From Streptomyces xiamenensis (lineage in GTDB: Bacteria > Actinomycetota > Actinomycetes > Streptomycetales > Streptomycetaceae): DNA of 64,000 bases. The translations under genes and the position numbers were made by a program. The notes under the pieces are model-generated. The model made no database searches and had not been told where the DNA came from. It worked only from the letters and a program-made list of their open reading frames with translations. The stretch covers positions 2,480,001 to 2,544,000 of the forward strand of contig NZ_CP009922.3 of assembly GCF_000993785.3 (NCBI RefSeq). The letters are read 5' to 3'. Shown one piece after another: positions 52,362 through 61,344 of the stretch (positions are counted from its first letter, which is position 1; each line of letters begins with the position of its first letter).

Positions 52362-54500
52362 ATGGATGGCCGCGATGACGCCCAGGACGTGTCCGTCAAC
52401 TCCGTCTCGGGGCAGGTCCGGGCGGACACCATCGTCCAGGCGCGGCACGTCATCATGAATCTGGACCCCGCCCCGCCGGCCCGCCCCCGGCCGCTGCCGC
52501 GCGAGGTACGGCCGCCGCTGGGGCCGTTCGTCAACCGCGCCGCCGAACTCACCCGGCTGGCGGCCCTGCTGGAGACCGGCCGGCACCGGGACGGCCGCGT
52601 GGTCGTGGTCGTCACAGGGCTCGGCGGGATCGGCAAGACCTCGCTGCTGGGCCACTGGATCCACGCCCTGGACCGGGAACTGCACTCCCCGGACGGGGAC
52701 CTGTACGTCGATCTCGCCCAGCACCGGCGGGACGGGGCGGTGGACATCGGGGCGGTGCTGACGGACCTGCTGCGTTCGCTGGAGGGGGAGGGCGCGGGCC
52801 CGCCCGCCTCGCTGCCGGCCCGCGAGAAGCGGTTCCGCACCCTCACGGCGGAACGGCGGCTGCTGCTGTTCGTGGACGGCGTGCTCAACGCCTCCGAGGT
52901 ACTGCCGCTGCTGCCCACCCGGGGCGTTCTGGTGGTGGCCGCCCGGCGCGCGCTGCCCGGTCTCGCGCTGCGGGCGGATCTGACCCTGACCGTGGGGCCG
53001 CTGGACGGCGCCGCCGGAACGGATCTCGTCCGCACCCTGGTGGGGCCGGCGGACACGACGGCGCCGGAGGAGCTGCTCGAACTGGTGCGGCTGTGCGCCG
53101 GGCATCCGCAGGCGCTGTTCGCTGTGAGCGAACTCCTTGCCGACCAGGGCGGATTCGGCGAGACCGGCGCCGAGATCCTCACCAGGCTCCGCGACGCGCG
53201 CCGACGGATGGGAGAACTGTCGGTGTCCCAGGTCTTTGACGCGGCGTTCGCCGACTTTCCGCCGGCCGCGCGCCAGGCCTATCTGCTGCTCGGCGTCCAC
53301 CCCGGTGCGACTTTCACGAAGGACCTGGTCACCCGCGTCGCGGGACCGGCCGCCGGGGCGGGGCTGCGCGAGCTGGCCCGGTCGCACCTGGCAGGGCCCG
53401 CCAAGGAGACCGGCTGGTTCCGGCTGAACGATCTCGTACGCGAGCACGCCGCCGACCGCGCCCGGCGGGAGCTGACCGCCGCCGACCGCGAACGGCTGCT
53501 GCGCGCCGTCGTCGACGACTACGTCACGCTGGCGGCGGCAGCGGACGCGCTCGTGCTCGGCGACCGCTACCGCATCGCGCCGCCGCCCGGCGGCCCCTCC
53601 CCCTTCTCCGGCCGGGAGGCGGCGGTGGGCTGGCTGGACGCGGAGCGCAGCAATCTGCTGGCGGTGCAGCGGGCGGCGTACGAGAGCGGCTGGTACGAGC
53701 CGGTGTGGCGGCTGAGCGAGTCGCTGTGGGCGCTGCACCACGGGCGGCTGCTGTACGCGGACTGGCTGGAGGCCAACCGGCTCGGTCTTGAGGCCGCCCG
53801 CTGGGAGGGGCGGACACCCGCGCAGGTGCGGATACTCAATCAGCTGGCGCGCTACCACCACGCGATGGCCGATCAGAGCGCGGACGGCGAGGAGGCGCGG
53901 GCGCACCGGGCCTCGGCCAGGGAACTGCTGTCGGTGGCGGAGGAACTCTTCGGCGCCGCCGGCGGGGACGGCCCGGGTGGTCCGGACGGCGCGGACGGCG
54001 CGGACGGTCCGGGTCCGGTGCCGCCGGTGCTGCGCGGGGTGATCTGGGAGACCGGCGGGCTGCTGTGGGTGGCGGACGGCCAACCGCGCCGGGCCCTGCC
54101 GCTGTTCGCCCGCGCACTCGCGGCCAACGAGGCGGCCGGCGACCGGCACGGTGTGGCGGTGCAGACCTACAACCTGGCCCAGGCCCACCTGGCCGCCGGG
54201 GACCTCCCGGCCGCGACGGCGGCGCTGGAGGACGCGCTGGCGGTGGTGGAACGGACCGGTGACGACCCGATGCGGTCCAGGATCGGCATCGTGCTGGCCA
54301 AGGCGGCGCTGGCGGCGGACGACGCCCGGACGGCACTGCGGCACGCGACCACGGCCGCCCAGTGGGCCGCCCGCCTGGGCCAGCACCCCAAGCTGGACCA
54401 GGCCCTGACCCTGGTGATCGGGGCGGCGGAGCGCCTGGGAGACACCGCGCTGCGCACGGCGGCGCAGGCCCGGCGGAGCGCGCTGCGCCAGGACGGCTGA
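52362..54500 (+). CDS. STAND-class ATPase with TPR-like C-terminus
   Basis: A 712-aa NLR-like protein. The N-terminal 36 residues carry a short motif (VSVNSVSGQV...TIVQARHV). A nucleotide-binding domain follows with Walker A TGLGGIGKTSLL (about residues 85-96) and Walker B LLLFVDG. Winged-helix-like and TPR-like helical repeats occupy the last 300 residues, with an Asp/Gly-rich insert. STAND ATPases sense ligands via the repeats and activate effectors. A similar N-terminal motif ends the small protein encoded at 55594-56022, so they are likely partners. Antiphage defence or signalling are both possible. Confidence 0.88.
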   Translation: MDGRDDAQDVSVNSVSGQVRADTIVQARHVIMNLDPAPPARPRPLPREVRPPLGPFVNRAAELTRLAALLETGRHRDGRVVVVVTGLGGIGKTSLLGHWIHALDRELHSPDGDLYVDLAQHRRDGAVDIGAVLTDLLRSLEGEGAGPPASLPAREKRFRTLTAERRLLLFVDGVLNASEVLPLLPTRGVLVVAARRALPGLALRADLTLTVGPLDGAAGTDLVRTLVGPADTTAPEELLELVRLCAGHPQALFAVSELLADQGGFGETGAEILTRLRDARRRMGELSVSQVFDAAFADFPPAARQAYLLLGVHPGATFTKDLVTRVAGPAAGAGLRELARSHLAGPAKETGWFRLNDLVREHAADRARRELTAADRERLLRAVVDDYVTLAAAADALVLGDRYRIAPPPGGPSPFSGREAAVGWLDAERSNLLAVQRAAYESGWYEPVWRLSESLWALHHGRLLYADWLEANRLGLEAARWEGRTPAQVRILNQLARYHHAMADQSADGEEARAHRASARELLSVAEELFGAAGGDGPGGPDGADGADGPGPVPPVLRGVIWETGGLLWVADGQPRRALPLFARALAANEAAGDRHGVAVQTYNLAQAHLAAGDLPAATAALEDALAVVERTGDDPMRSRIGIVLAKAALAADDARTALRHATTAAQWAARLGQHPKLDQALTLVIGAAERLGDTALRTAAQARRSALRQDG

Positions 54501-54542
54501 CCCCGGGGCGCGACCCGGCGTACGGCCGCCGCGCGCGCCGTC

Positions 54543-55592
54543 TCAGTCGCCGGTCCGGTCCTGCGGCACGAACCGCACCCGGACGGCCGCCGCCCCGGTC
54601 CGGATCAGCAGGCCGCCGGTGGCCGGCTCGGCCGCGCCGCCGCCGCCCCCGTACTGCCACAGGTTCACCGCCGCACCCAGCACCAGCGGGTGCAGCTCCG
54701 GCCGGGGCAGGCCCCATTCCCGCGCGGTCTCGGCCTCCAGCAGCCGGCCGTCGCGCAGCCGCAGCAGACAGCGGTGCGGGCTCAGTGCGGCCGTCGCGAC
54801 CAGCAGGGCGGGGCTGTCCGCCGCGCGGCGCTCCAGCCAGTCCGCCGCCGGGAGTCCGGCGTCGGTCACGGTGCGCGCCGCGACCTCGGCCGCCTGCCGC
54901 CACAGCGGGCTGGTCTCGCCGTCGGTCACCGCCAGGAAGCCGCGCGGCTCCGTCCGTCCGCTGCGCGCGACGACCGGGAAGCGGCGCAGCGTCACCACGC
55001 CGTCCGTACAGTCCCCGGTCACATCGAAGGTGCACACGCCTGGGGCGTCCGTGTGCGCCGTCCGGCGGGGAGGGTCGGGCAGCGCGCCGAGCGCCTCCCG
55101 GGCGTCCCCGGCCGGCTCCCGTACGCCCCGCCCGGCGAAGAAGCCGTACAGCGCTCGCCGCACCCGAGCCGCCGCCTCGCCGGGCGCGCCGAGCCCGCCG
55201 TCCGTGACCTCCGGCACCAGCCGGTTGTAGCCGACCCCGTGCGGCAGCACCATCAGCGGCGCGTCCACCTCGCGCATGCTGGGGTGGACGGCGAACGCCA
55301 CGGCCAGATCGAAGCTGCGGCCGGGCGCCGTGGCCTCCTCCCAGGTCAGGAAGCGGCCGGGGAGCGACCGTACGTACTCCTCCAGGCCGGCCGAGAACGC
55401 GGACCCGGTGTTGATGGTGAAGAACAGCTCCACGTCCTGCGGCGGCAGCAGCCGCACCAGATCGCGCAGCCGGGTCGCGGAGGTGAGAGTGCGGGCCACC
55501 CCGAGAACGTCAACCGCCGGGAGGGGGCGCAGCGTCGCCCAGGCGGGGTCGTACCGCTCGGGCCGGTGACGGGGACCGGACACAGCGGCCAC
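54543..55592 (-). CDS. GT-B-like hypothetical protein
   Basis: A 349-aa soluble protein. The first about 150 residues (TSATRLRDLVRLLPPQDVE, LPGRFLTWEEAT, VMVLPHGVGYNRL) follow the pattern of GT-B/CDP-glycerophosphotransferase-like N-terminal domains that occur in actinobacterial conflict-type proteins. The second half is unassigned and beta-rich, ending in a Gly-rich loop QYGGGGGAAEP. It lies 1 nt after the small motif-bearing gene, so they are probably co-transcribed. It could be an effector or a sugar-phosphate enzyme; I cannot tell. Confidence 0.6.
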   Translation of the reverse strand: MAAVSGPRHRPERYDPAWATLRPLPAVDVLGVARTLTSATRLRDLVRLLPPQDVELFFTINTGSAFSAGLEEYVRSLPGRFLTWEEATAPGRSFDLAVAFAVHPSMREVDAPLMVLPHGVGYNRLVPEVTDGGLGAPGEAAARVRRALYGFFAGRGVREPAGDAREALGALPDPPRRTAHTDAPGVCTFDVTGDCTDGVVTLRRFPVVARSGRTEPRGFLAVTDGETSPLWRQAAEVAARTVTDAGLPAADWLERRAADSPALLVATAALSPHRCLLRLRDGRLLEAETAREWGLPRPELHPLVLGAAVNLWQYGGGGGAAEPATGGLLIRTGAAAVRVRFVPQDRTGD

Positions 55593-55593
55593 G

Positions 55594-56022
55594 TTACCGG
55601 GTGGAGTGCCAGGTCACCTCGTTCGCCTGGATCAGGTTGCGCACCCGGGCGTTGCCCTGGACGACGTTGTGGACGGTCACGCCGCCGGCCGCGCCGCGCG
55701 CCGCCTCGCTCTCCAGCATCCAGCTCCGCAGGTCGGCGGCGAAGGCGGCGTCCTGGAGCGCGCGGGCGTAGATGACGGCCGCGAGCTGCCGCACCTCGGG
55801 GTCATCGGGCCGTACGGCGGGCGCGGGCTGCGGGCCGGGGCCGGCGGCGGGGGACGGCGCGGGCTCCGGGTCCGGGTCCGGCTCGGCGTCGGCGCGCCCC
55901 AGGGCGCGCCGGCCCAGCCGGGCGAGCATCGCCCAACTGCGCGTTCCCGCCTCCGTGCCGAGTGCCCCGGCGGCGGCCGAGACCGCCGCGGTGATGGCCG
56001 CCAATGACAGCGGATCGACCAT
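55594..56022 (-). CDS. Small protein with motif resembling the STAND N-terminus
   Basis: A 142-aa protein. N-terminal Ala-rich helix (MVDPLSLAAITAAVSAAAGA), a Pro/Asp/Glu-rich linker, a helical segment (EVRQLAAVIYARALQDAAF) and a C-terminal motif VTVHNVVQGN...LIQANEVTWHS. The end aligns with the STAND protein N-terminus with one gap: V(S/T)V(N/H)(S/N)V...(I/V)QA..V. This layout fits an effector or adaptor joined to an NLR by homotypic motif interaction. Start by ATG, with AAGGGGGG 9 nt upstream; an earlier ATG is possible. Confidence 0.7.
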   Translation of the reverse strand: MVDPLSLAAITAAVSAAAGALGTEAGTRSWAMLARLGRRALGRADAEPDPDPEPAPSPAAGPGPQPAPAVRPDDPEVRQLAAVIYARALQDAAFAADLRSWMLESEAARGAAGGVTVHNVVQGNARVRNLIQANEVTWHSTR

Positions 56023-56056
56023 GGGTGACCGCCCCCCTTCCGTTCCCGCCCCCTGT

Positions 56057-56734
56057 TTACCCGCCCTTGCGCCGTTCACGCCGGCCCTGTCCCGCCCCGT
56101 TGACCGCGATCAGGTCGAGCAGCGGCGTACCGCTGTTCCACAGCCCCAGATAGTCGCGGTGAATGGCCAGAACCCGTTGCTGCGTCGCCAGTTCGAGCGC
56201 CTGCCGGGTGAACGCCCCCGCCGTGGTCACGAACACCGCCAGGTCCGCCCGGTGGTGCTGGTACACCGTGCCCAGGAACTTCTGCATGTCCGCGCTGCCC
56301 ACCGAGCGGTCCGCCCGGTACTGCTTGCACTGCACCACCAGCCGCCGCCCGTCCGGCAGCAGCGCCGTCACATCGGCGCCCAGGTCACCGGCCCGCCCCG
56401 TCACCTCGACCTGGCCGCAGCCGTCGCGGCGGCACAGCCAGGCGACATGCTCCTCGAACTCCCGCCAGCTCAGTATGTCCAGCGCCGCCACCGTGGCCCG
56501 CGCCCGCGCGCGCCGGTCCGCCGCGCGGAACTCCCGGTCCGCCGCCCTGGCCCGCCGGTCGCGCCGCCACAGCCACCAGCCGAGTGCCCCGAGCGCGGCG
56601 GCGCCGAGCGCGATCAGCGTGTAGGGCCAGAAGATCACCACCGCCGCCACCACCGCGATCCCCGTGGCGCCCCACCGGTTGCGCCGCACCTGCCGCTTCC
56701 GCCGATTCCGCTGGTTCTGCCGCTTTCCGCCCAT
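56057..56734 (-). CDS. Membrane-anchored Mrr-like restriction endonuclease
   Basis: A 225-aa protein. Very basic N-terminus (KRQNQRNRRKRQVRRNR), one or two membrane helices (ATGIAVVAAVVIFWPYTLIALG), then a PD-(D/E)XK Mrr_cat domain: SWREFEEHVAWL, GDLGADV and LVVQCKQYR supply the E...D...QxK nuclease residues. Mrr-type enzymes cleave foreign or modified DNA, so with the STAND gene this suggests a defence island. It lies 34 nt upstream of the small motif gene on the same strand. Confidence 0.88.
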   Translation of the reverse strand: MGGKRQNQRNRRKRQVRRNRWGATGIAVVAAVVIFWPYTLIALGAAALGALGWWLWRRDRRARAADREFRAADRRARARATVAALDILSWREFEEHVAWLCRRDGCGQVEVTGRAGDLGADVTALLPDGRRLVVQCKQYRADRSVGSADMQKFLGTVYQHHRADLAVFVTTAGAFTRQALELATQQRVLAIHRDYLGLWNSGTPLLDLIAVNGAGQGRRERRKGG

Positions 56735-56821
56735 GGCGCGCCAGTGTGGGAGGTACGCGCCCGCGTCCGCCAGAGCGCCTTCTCGGCCAGAACGGCGCCC
56801 GGGCCGGCGCAGCGCCGCGTC

Positions 56822-56989
56822 TCACCGCTCCTGCGGCTCGGGCGACGGCGGGGGCGGGGGCGGGGTGGGGTGCTCGGGCGGCACCGGCGGCTCGGCGGGC
56901 GTGGGCGGCGGCGGCCGGTCGGGCGGCGCCGGGGGCCGGGGGTGTTCGGGCGGTACGGGAGTGGGCTCGCGGTGCGTGGACGGGCTCAT
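56822..56989 (-). CDS. Short proline-rich protein coupled to the Nudix gene
   Basis: A 55-aa protein, almost half proline, with repeated PPEHP-like units separated by Pro/Ala. ATG overlaps the Nudix stop (ATGA), so it is read in the same operon. Probably disordered; function unknown. It could be noncoding in principle, but the overlap and clean stop make a gene likely. Confidence 0.55.
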   Translation of the reverse strand: MSPSTHREPTPVPPEHPRPPAPPDRPPPPTPAEPPVPPEHPTPPPPPPSPEPQER

Positions 56990-58050
56990 GCGTCGACCTC
57001 CGTGACGGGACGGTCCGTGGCGTACGGGATGCCCCAGCGTTCGGCGGCGATCCGGGCCGCCTCGGCCGCCTGGTGGCGTGCGGCCGGCCCCCAGCCCAGG
57101 AGTTCGGCGGCCTGTGCCGGGGTGGCGAGCAGCCGGTGGTACCTCAGCCCGGTGGCCGGGTCGACACCGCGCGGGCCGATCGCGGTCACCCGCCCCGCCA
57201 TGCGGGCCAGCGCCCGTTCCGGGCCCGCCGGGGAGTGGACCCAGCCCAGCCAGCGCGCCTCGCCGACGGTGAGCCGGGCCTCCTCGTACGCCTCGCGGGT
57301 GAGCGTGCGCACCGGGTCGGGGCCGTCCTGCGCCTCCACCGTTCCGCCGGGGAGCAGGACCACGCCCTCCTTCGGGTCGACGAGTATCACCACCCGCCCG
57401 TCCGGGGCGAACAGCCAGCCCCACACCTGGGTCACGGGGGTGCGGTGCGCCACGGGGCGGTCGGTGCGCCAGGGCCAGTCGTGTCCCCGCACGACCCGGG
57501 TGATCACCGAGTGCTCCTCCAGCGGAGGGCGCGGGCCGGTGTGCCGGCCGTCCTGGAGGTAGACGGTGCCGGTGCCGCCGAGCCGGGCGCGCAGCGCGGC
57601 CAGCATGCGGCGGGCGTCGGGGCCAGCCATCCGGTCGGCCGCCTCGGCGGCGTCGAGGAACGCGTGGTCCTCCAGTTCGCCGGCGGGCAGCCGGATGCGC
57701 GCCGCGTCGGCGGACCCGACCGTGCCGCCGTCGAAGACCGTGTGGAACTCACCGGGGAACGGCAGGTCCTCGGGCAGCCCCTCGATGCGCGGACTGACGT
57801 GGTCGACGGCGAGGGCCGCACCCGGTGTCCTGGTGAGGCCGGTCTCCTCCCACACCTCGCGCCGGCAGCCCTCGCTGGGCAGTTCGCCCGCCTCCACTCC
57901 GCCGCCCGGCAGCAGCCAGGTGTCGCGGTAGGAGGGCCGTACGAGCAGCACCCGCCCCCACGGGTCGGTCATCAGCGCGGTGGCACACACCCATACGGCG
58001 TGCCGGGAGGCGGCGTACTCGGCGTTGGAGGTCACAGGATCTTGCGTCAC
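56986..58050 (-). CDS. Tandem Nudix hydrolase
   Basis: A 354-aa protein with two Nudix domains. The first (about residues 17-150) has a full Nudix box, GGGVEAGELPSEGCRREVWEETG. The second (about residues 200-330) has GGTVEAQDGPDPVRTLTREAYEEARL, in which the box is imperfect, so only domain 1 may be catalytic. Substrate (NDP-sugar, NAD, or nucleotide) unknown. The Pro-rich short gene is coupled to its stop. Divergent fusions of two Nudix domains are uncommon. Confidence 0.88.
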   Translation of the reverse strand: MTQDPVTSNAEYAASRHAVWVCATALMTDPWGRVLLVRPSYRDTWLLPGGGVEAGELPSEGCRREVWEETGLTRTPGAALAVDHVSPRIEGLPEDLPFPGEFHTVFDGGTVGSADAARIRLPAGELEDHAFLDAAEAADRMAGPDARRMLAALRARLGGTGTVYLQDGRHTGPRPPLEEHSVITRVVRGHDWPWRTDRPVAHRTPVTQVWGWLFAPDGRVVILVDPKEGVVLLPGGTVEAQDGPDPVRTLTREAYEEARLTVGEARWLGWVHSPAGPERALARMAGRVTAIGPRGVDPATGLRYHRLLATPAQAAELLGWGPAARHQAAEAARIAAERWGIPYATDRPVTEVDA

Positions 58051-58104
58051 ACCTCATGATCAGCACGGATCGGCCGCCTCACCAGGGCGCTTGACGGCGC
58101 GCGG

Positions 58105-58136
58105 GAAGCGCCCGGGGGCGCACCCCCGGGCGCTTC
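58105..58136 (-). terminator. Strong hairpin terminator after the azt cluster
   Basis: Perfect 14-bp stem GAAGCGCCCGGGGG/CCCCCGGGCGCTTC with a 4-nt loop, 8 nt past the stop of the AztD gene. No U-tract. Confidence 0.8.
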
Positions 58137-58143
58137 GCGCACG

Positions 58144-59346
58144 TCAGTGGCCGGCCGCGCCGACCACGCCGCTCAGTTCGTTGGGCACCTGCGGCAGTTC
58201 GACGCTGTTCAGCACCTCGCCCGAGTGGATGTCCACGGCGTGCAGTTCCTTGCTGCCCGGCTCGGTGACGAAGACGGTGTGGTCACGGACGAAGATCGCC
58301 GGGCGCGGCTGCTGCCACTCCAGCGGCTCCTCCCAGGCGTCGATCACCGGGATGGTGTCCGTGACCTCGCCGGCCTCCGGGTCGATGACGTGGATCCGGC
58401 CGTCGGTTCCCAGGACCAGGGCCTCGCCGTGCGGGCCGCGTGCCAGGGAGCGGAAGGTGTAGCTGGTCCCGAGGTCGACGAGCTTCAGCGAACCGTCGAC
58501 GGTGTCGATGAGGGATATCTGCTCGGGGCGCTCCAGTTCGGCGTCCTTGTCCTGCTTGTAGTCGCCGAGGACCACGGTGGACTCGTCCGAGCCGGCCTGG
58601 TTGCCGATCCGGCCGTACGCGGTGGGGCTGTCCACCTTGGTGAACGCGCCGTCGCGGTAGACGAGGACGCCGTCCTCGCAGCCGATCACGATGACGTCGT
58701 CCTTGGCCGCGGCCTCGCCGTGGACGCCGGGGCACTCCTCGCTGCGGGCGATCTCCTCGCCGCCGGCGTCCAGGACCATGGCGCCGACACGGCTCTCCTC
58801 GTTGCCGAGGGTGACCAGCAGGTCGCCGCTCTCCAGCTCGACGGCGACACCGTGGTGGGCCTCGGCGGACTGGTAGGTGTCGGTGTCCGGCAGGCCGTCC
58901 CCGCCCAGGTCGTGCGGGTCGAACAGGGTGACCTCGCCGGTGCCGTCCGCGAACAGCACCGTGCGGTCGCCGTGCCGGACGACGTGGCCCGGCTTCTCGC
59001 CCGCGAACTCGGCGCCGGTCAGCCGGGCGCCGACCGCGTCCAGGACCTGGAACCCGGTGGAGGTGGAGACCAGCACGTGCTGGTCGTCACCGGCCGGGTT
59101 GATCCGGTTGAAGCCGTCGAGCGGGAGGTCCCCGACGACCTCGAACGTGGTGCCGTCCAGGACGAGCAGCCCGCCGTCGTAGGTGACGACCAGCGGTTCG
59201 GCGGCCTGGACGGTGGGCGGCGCGCTGTCCTGCGGCTTGTCGGCCTCCTTTGCCGCGCTGCTGTCCTCGGAGGATCCGCAGGCGCCGAGGACGAGGGCCG
59301 AGGCGGCCAGCACGGCCACCGACGCGGCGATTCTCTTCTTCCGCAT
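58144..59346 (-). CDS. aztD: AztD-family zinc chaperone lipoprotein
   Basis: A 400-aa exported protein with lipobox LGACGSS and a seven-bladed beta-propeller-like sequence (repeated LDGTTFEVVGDLPL, VLDAGGEEIARSE, SLIDTVDGSLKL type units). AztD-type proteins deliver zinc to the binding protein AztC. Histidine-rich sites are AEAHHGVAVE and PGVHGEA. Last gene of the leftward azt genes, followed by a strong hairpin. Confidence 0.85.
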   Translation of the reverse strand: MRKKRIAASVAVLAASALVLGACGSSEDSSAAKEADKPQDSAPPTVQAAEPLVVTYDGGLLVLDGTTFEVVGDLPLDGFNRINPAGDDQHVLVSTSTGFQVLDAVGARLTGAEFAGEKPGHVVRHGDRTVLFADGTGEVTLFDPHDLGGDGLPDTDTYQSAEAHHGVAVELESGDLLVTLGNEESRVGAMVLDAGGEEIARSEECPGVHGEAAAKDDVIVIGCEDGVLVYRDGAFTKVDSPTAYGRIGNQAGSDESTVVLGDYKQDKDAELERPEQISLIDTVDGSLKLVDLGTSYTFRSLARGPHGEALVLGTDGRIHVIDPEAGEVTDTIPVIDAWEEPLEWQQPRPAIFVRDHTVFVTEPGSKELHAVDIHSGEVLNSVELPQVPNELSGVVGAAGH

Positions 59347-59371
59347 GATTCTTCTCTTCTCTTCTCTCTTC

Positions 59372-60298
59372 TTACCGCAAGCCGGTGACGATGGCTTCGG
59401 TGTTGGAACGCATCAGGTCGAGGTAGGTCTCGGCCCCGCCGCCGGGGGCGCTCAGGGATTCCGAGAACAGGGGTACGACGTCGACGTGCAGTCCGGTCTC
59501 CTCGGCGAGCACCCGGGCGAGCCGGTCGGGCTGTTCGGCGTCGACGAAGATCGCGGGGACGCCGGATTCCCGGATGGCGCCGGCCAGGGATTCCAGGTCG
59601 GCGGCGGACGGTGAGGCGAGCGTCGTGCCGCTGGGGATGACGGCGCCGACGACGTCGAAGGCGTAGCGGTCGGCGAGGTAGCCGAAGACGTGGTGGTTGG
59701 TGACCAGGCTGCGGCGCTCGTCCGGGATGCCGGCGAACTGCTGCGTCATCCAGACGTCCAGCTCGTCGAGTTCGGCGAGATACGCCTCGCTGTTGGCGCG
59801 GACCGCCTCCGGATCGACGCCCGGGACCCGCTCGGTCACCTGGTCGGCGATGAGACCGACGGCGGTGGCGACCCGGGCGGGGTCGGTCCAGAAGTGCGGA
59901 TCGGGCTCCCCGGCCATGGCGTCGGAGGTGTACGGGAGGGGGTCGATGCCGGCGCCGACCTCCAGCGTGGGGGTGCCGGTTCCGGCCGCCGCCTCCACGT
60001 GCCGCAGGACGCCTTCCTCCAGGCCGAGGCCGTTGTACACGAGCAGTGCGGCGCTCTCGATGCCGGCGGCCTGGCGGGCGGAGATTCCGAAGGAGTGGGG
60101 GTCGGTTCCGGCTCCCATCAGGACGGTGACCTCGGCCTGATCGCCGACGATCCGCTGGGTGATGTCGCCGAGGATGTTGGTGGTGACCACTACCCCGGCC
60201 CGGTCCTCGGCGGCGGTGGAGCAGCCGGTGCCGAGCAGCCCGAGCCCGAGGGCCGCGGCCAGCGCCGCGAGGCCCGCGCGGATCGTGTGCGCCCTCAT
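59372..60298 (-). CDS. aztC: Zinc ABC transporter substrate-binding protein AztC
   Basis: A 308-aa cluster A-I solute-binding lipoprotein with lipobox LGTGCST. Zinc ligands lie in DPHSFGISARQ, PDPHFWTDP, TNHHVFGYL and a late Asp/Glu region VDAEQPD. It captures zinc outside the membrane and passes it to AztB. ATG overlaps the preceding gene's stop. Operon aztB - AztD-like - aztC - aztD. Confidence 0.93.
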   Translation of the reverse strand: MRAHTIRAGLAALAAALGLGLLGTGCSTAAEDRAGVVVTTNILGDITQRIVGDQAEVTVLMGAGTDPHSFGISARQAAGIESAALLVYNGLGLEEGVLRHVEAAAGTGTPTLEVGAGIDPLPYTSDAMAGEPDPHFWTDPARVATAVGLIADQVTERVPGVDPEAVRANSEAYLAELDELDVWMTQQFAGIPDERRSLVTNHHVFGYLADRYAFDVVGAVIPSGTTLASPSAADLESLAGAIRESGVPAIFVDAEQPDRLARVLAEETGLHVDVVPLFSESLSAPGGGAETYLDLMRSNTEAIVTGLR

Positions 60299-61344
60299 CG
60301 CCCGGTCTCCACCATGTGGGAGGGAGCGATGTCGAGGTCGAAGGTGCGGGCTATCCGGAGATCATCCGCGTAATCGATCTCATGAACCTTCTGCCCCGCC
60401 ACATCACTGACATAGGCACGGCTGCTGTCCACCTCAACGCTGTCTCCCGGCAGTTCGGTCCGTGCGATCACCTCGCCGCTGTCGGGGTCGAGGGACAGCA
60501 GTTCCCCTCCGTCGGTGAGCGCGAGCACCACGCCCCCGTTCCCGACGGCGTTCACGGCGATGACGGAGTCGTCGGCGGTGAATTTCCACTGTCCGGTGAG
60601 GACATCGAGGGTCCAGAAGCCTTCGCCGTTCACCGCGGTGGCGGCCAGCGTGGTGCTGCCGGCCCGGTGCCGGAACGCGCCGGCCCGCTCGTCTTCCGCC
60701 GTACCGTCCGGGTACGGGAGCCGCTCGGCGGTGAACTCCGCCTCCTCCGTGCCGCTTTCCTTCTCCGCCGCCGTGATCAGCAGCGCGCCGTCGGCGCAGC
60801 CGAGGACGAGTCCGGCCCGGGTGACGGCGGTGCCCGTGGGGGCGGCGCACGGCTCGTCGACGCCGGGCGCCCGTACGGTGCCGTCCGCGACGGTCACTTC
60901 GGCGTCCTTGTAGGGGACCGTGCCGGCCGGGAGGGTCTCGCCCAGGGCGATGGCGGCGCGGTAGTAGTGCGCGTGGTCGCCGTGATCGACGGTCCAGGCA
61001 CCGCTGTCGACGATCTGGACGGAGCCGTCGGCGGCCGTCAGATATCCGTACCGGCCGTCGCCGCGGATCCCGGTGGGCTCCTGGGCGTGGCCGACGTCGG
61101 TGATCTCCTCGGTGATCAGGTCGAGCACACGGATCTCACCGGTGGCGGCGTCGGCGAGGACCAGCCGGGACTGCGGTTCGGCGGCCTCCTCGGCGCCCTC
61201 CACATAGCCGTGCGGAGTGGACTCGGCGGCCTCGGTCCCGTTCTCCTCCTCCGTTCCGGGCGCGGTCTCGTCGTCGGGCGAGGCGCACCCGGCCAGCAGC
61301 AGCGCGGGCAGGGTTGCCGCGAGCATGACATTCCTAAGTCTCAT
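60295..61344 (-). CDS. Second AztD-like exported zinc-chaperone protein
   Basis: A 349-aa lipoprotein with lipobox LLAGCAS. The mature part begins with an acidic stretch, then STPHGYVEGAEEAAEPQSRL, a likely metal site. The core is a beta-propeller with ADAATGEIRVLDL and a His-rich VDHGDHAHYYRAAIA (histidines for zinc). It resembles AztD-type proteins, but the two are clearly different and both are kept in the operon. It overlaps aztB and aztC by ATGA. Confidence 0.82.
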   Translation of the reverse strand: MRLRNVMLAATLPALLLAGCASPDDETAPGTEEENGTEAAESTPHGYVEGAEEAAEPQSRLVLADAATGEIRVLDLITEEITDVGHAQEPTGIRGDGRYGYLTAADGSVQIVDSGAWTVDHGDHAHYYRAAIALGETLPAGTVPYKDAEVTVADGTVRAPGVDEPCAAPTGTAVTRAGLVLGCADGALLITAAEKESGTEEAEFTAERLPYPDGTAEDERAGAFRHRAGSTTLAATAVNGEGFWTLDVLTGQWKFTADDSVIAVNAVGNGGVVLALTDGGELLSLDPDSGEVIARTELPGDSVEVDSSRAYVSDVAGQKVHEIDYADDLRIARTFDLDIAPSHMVETGR

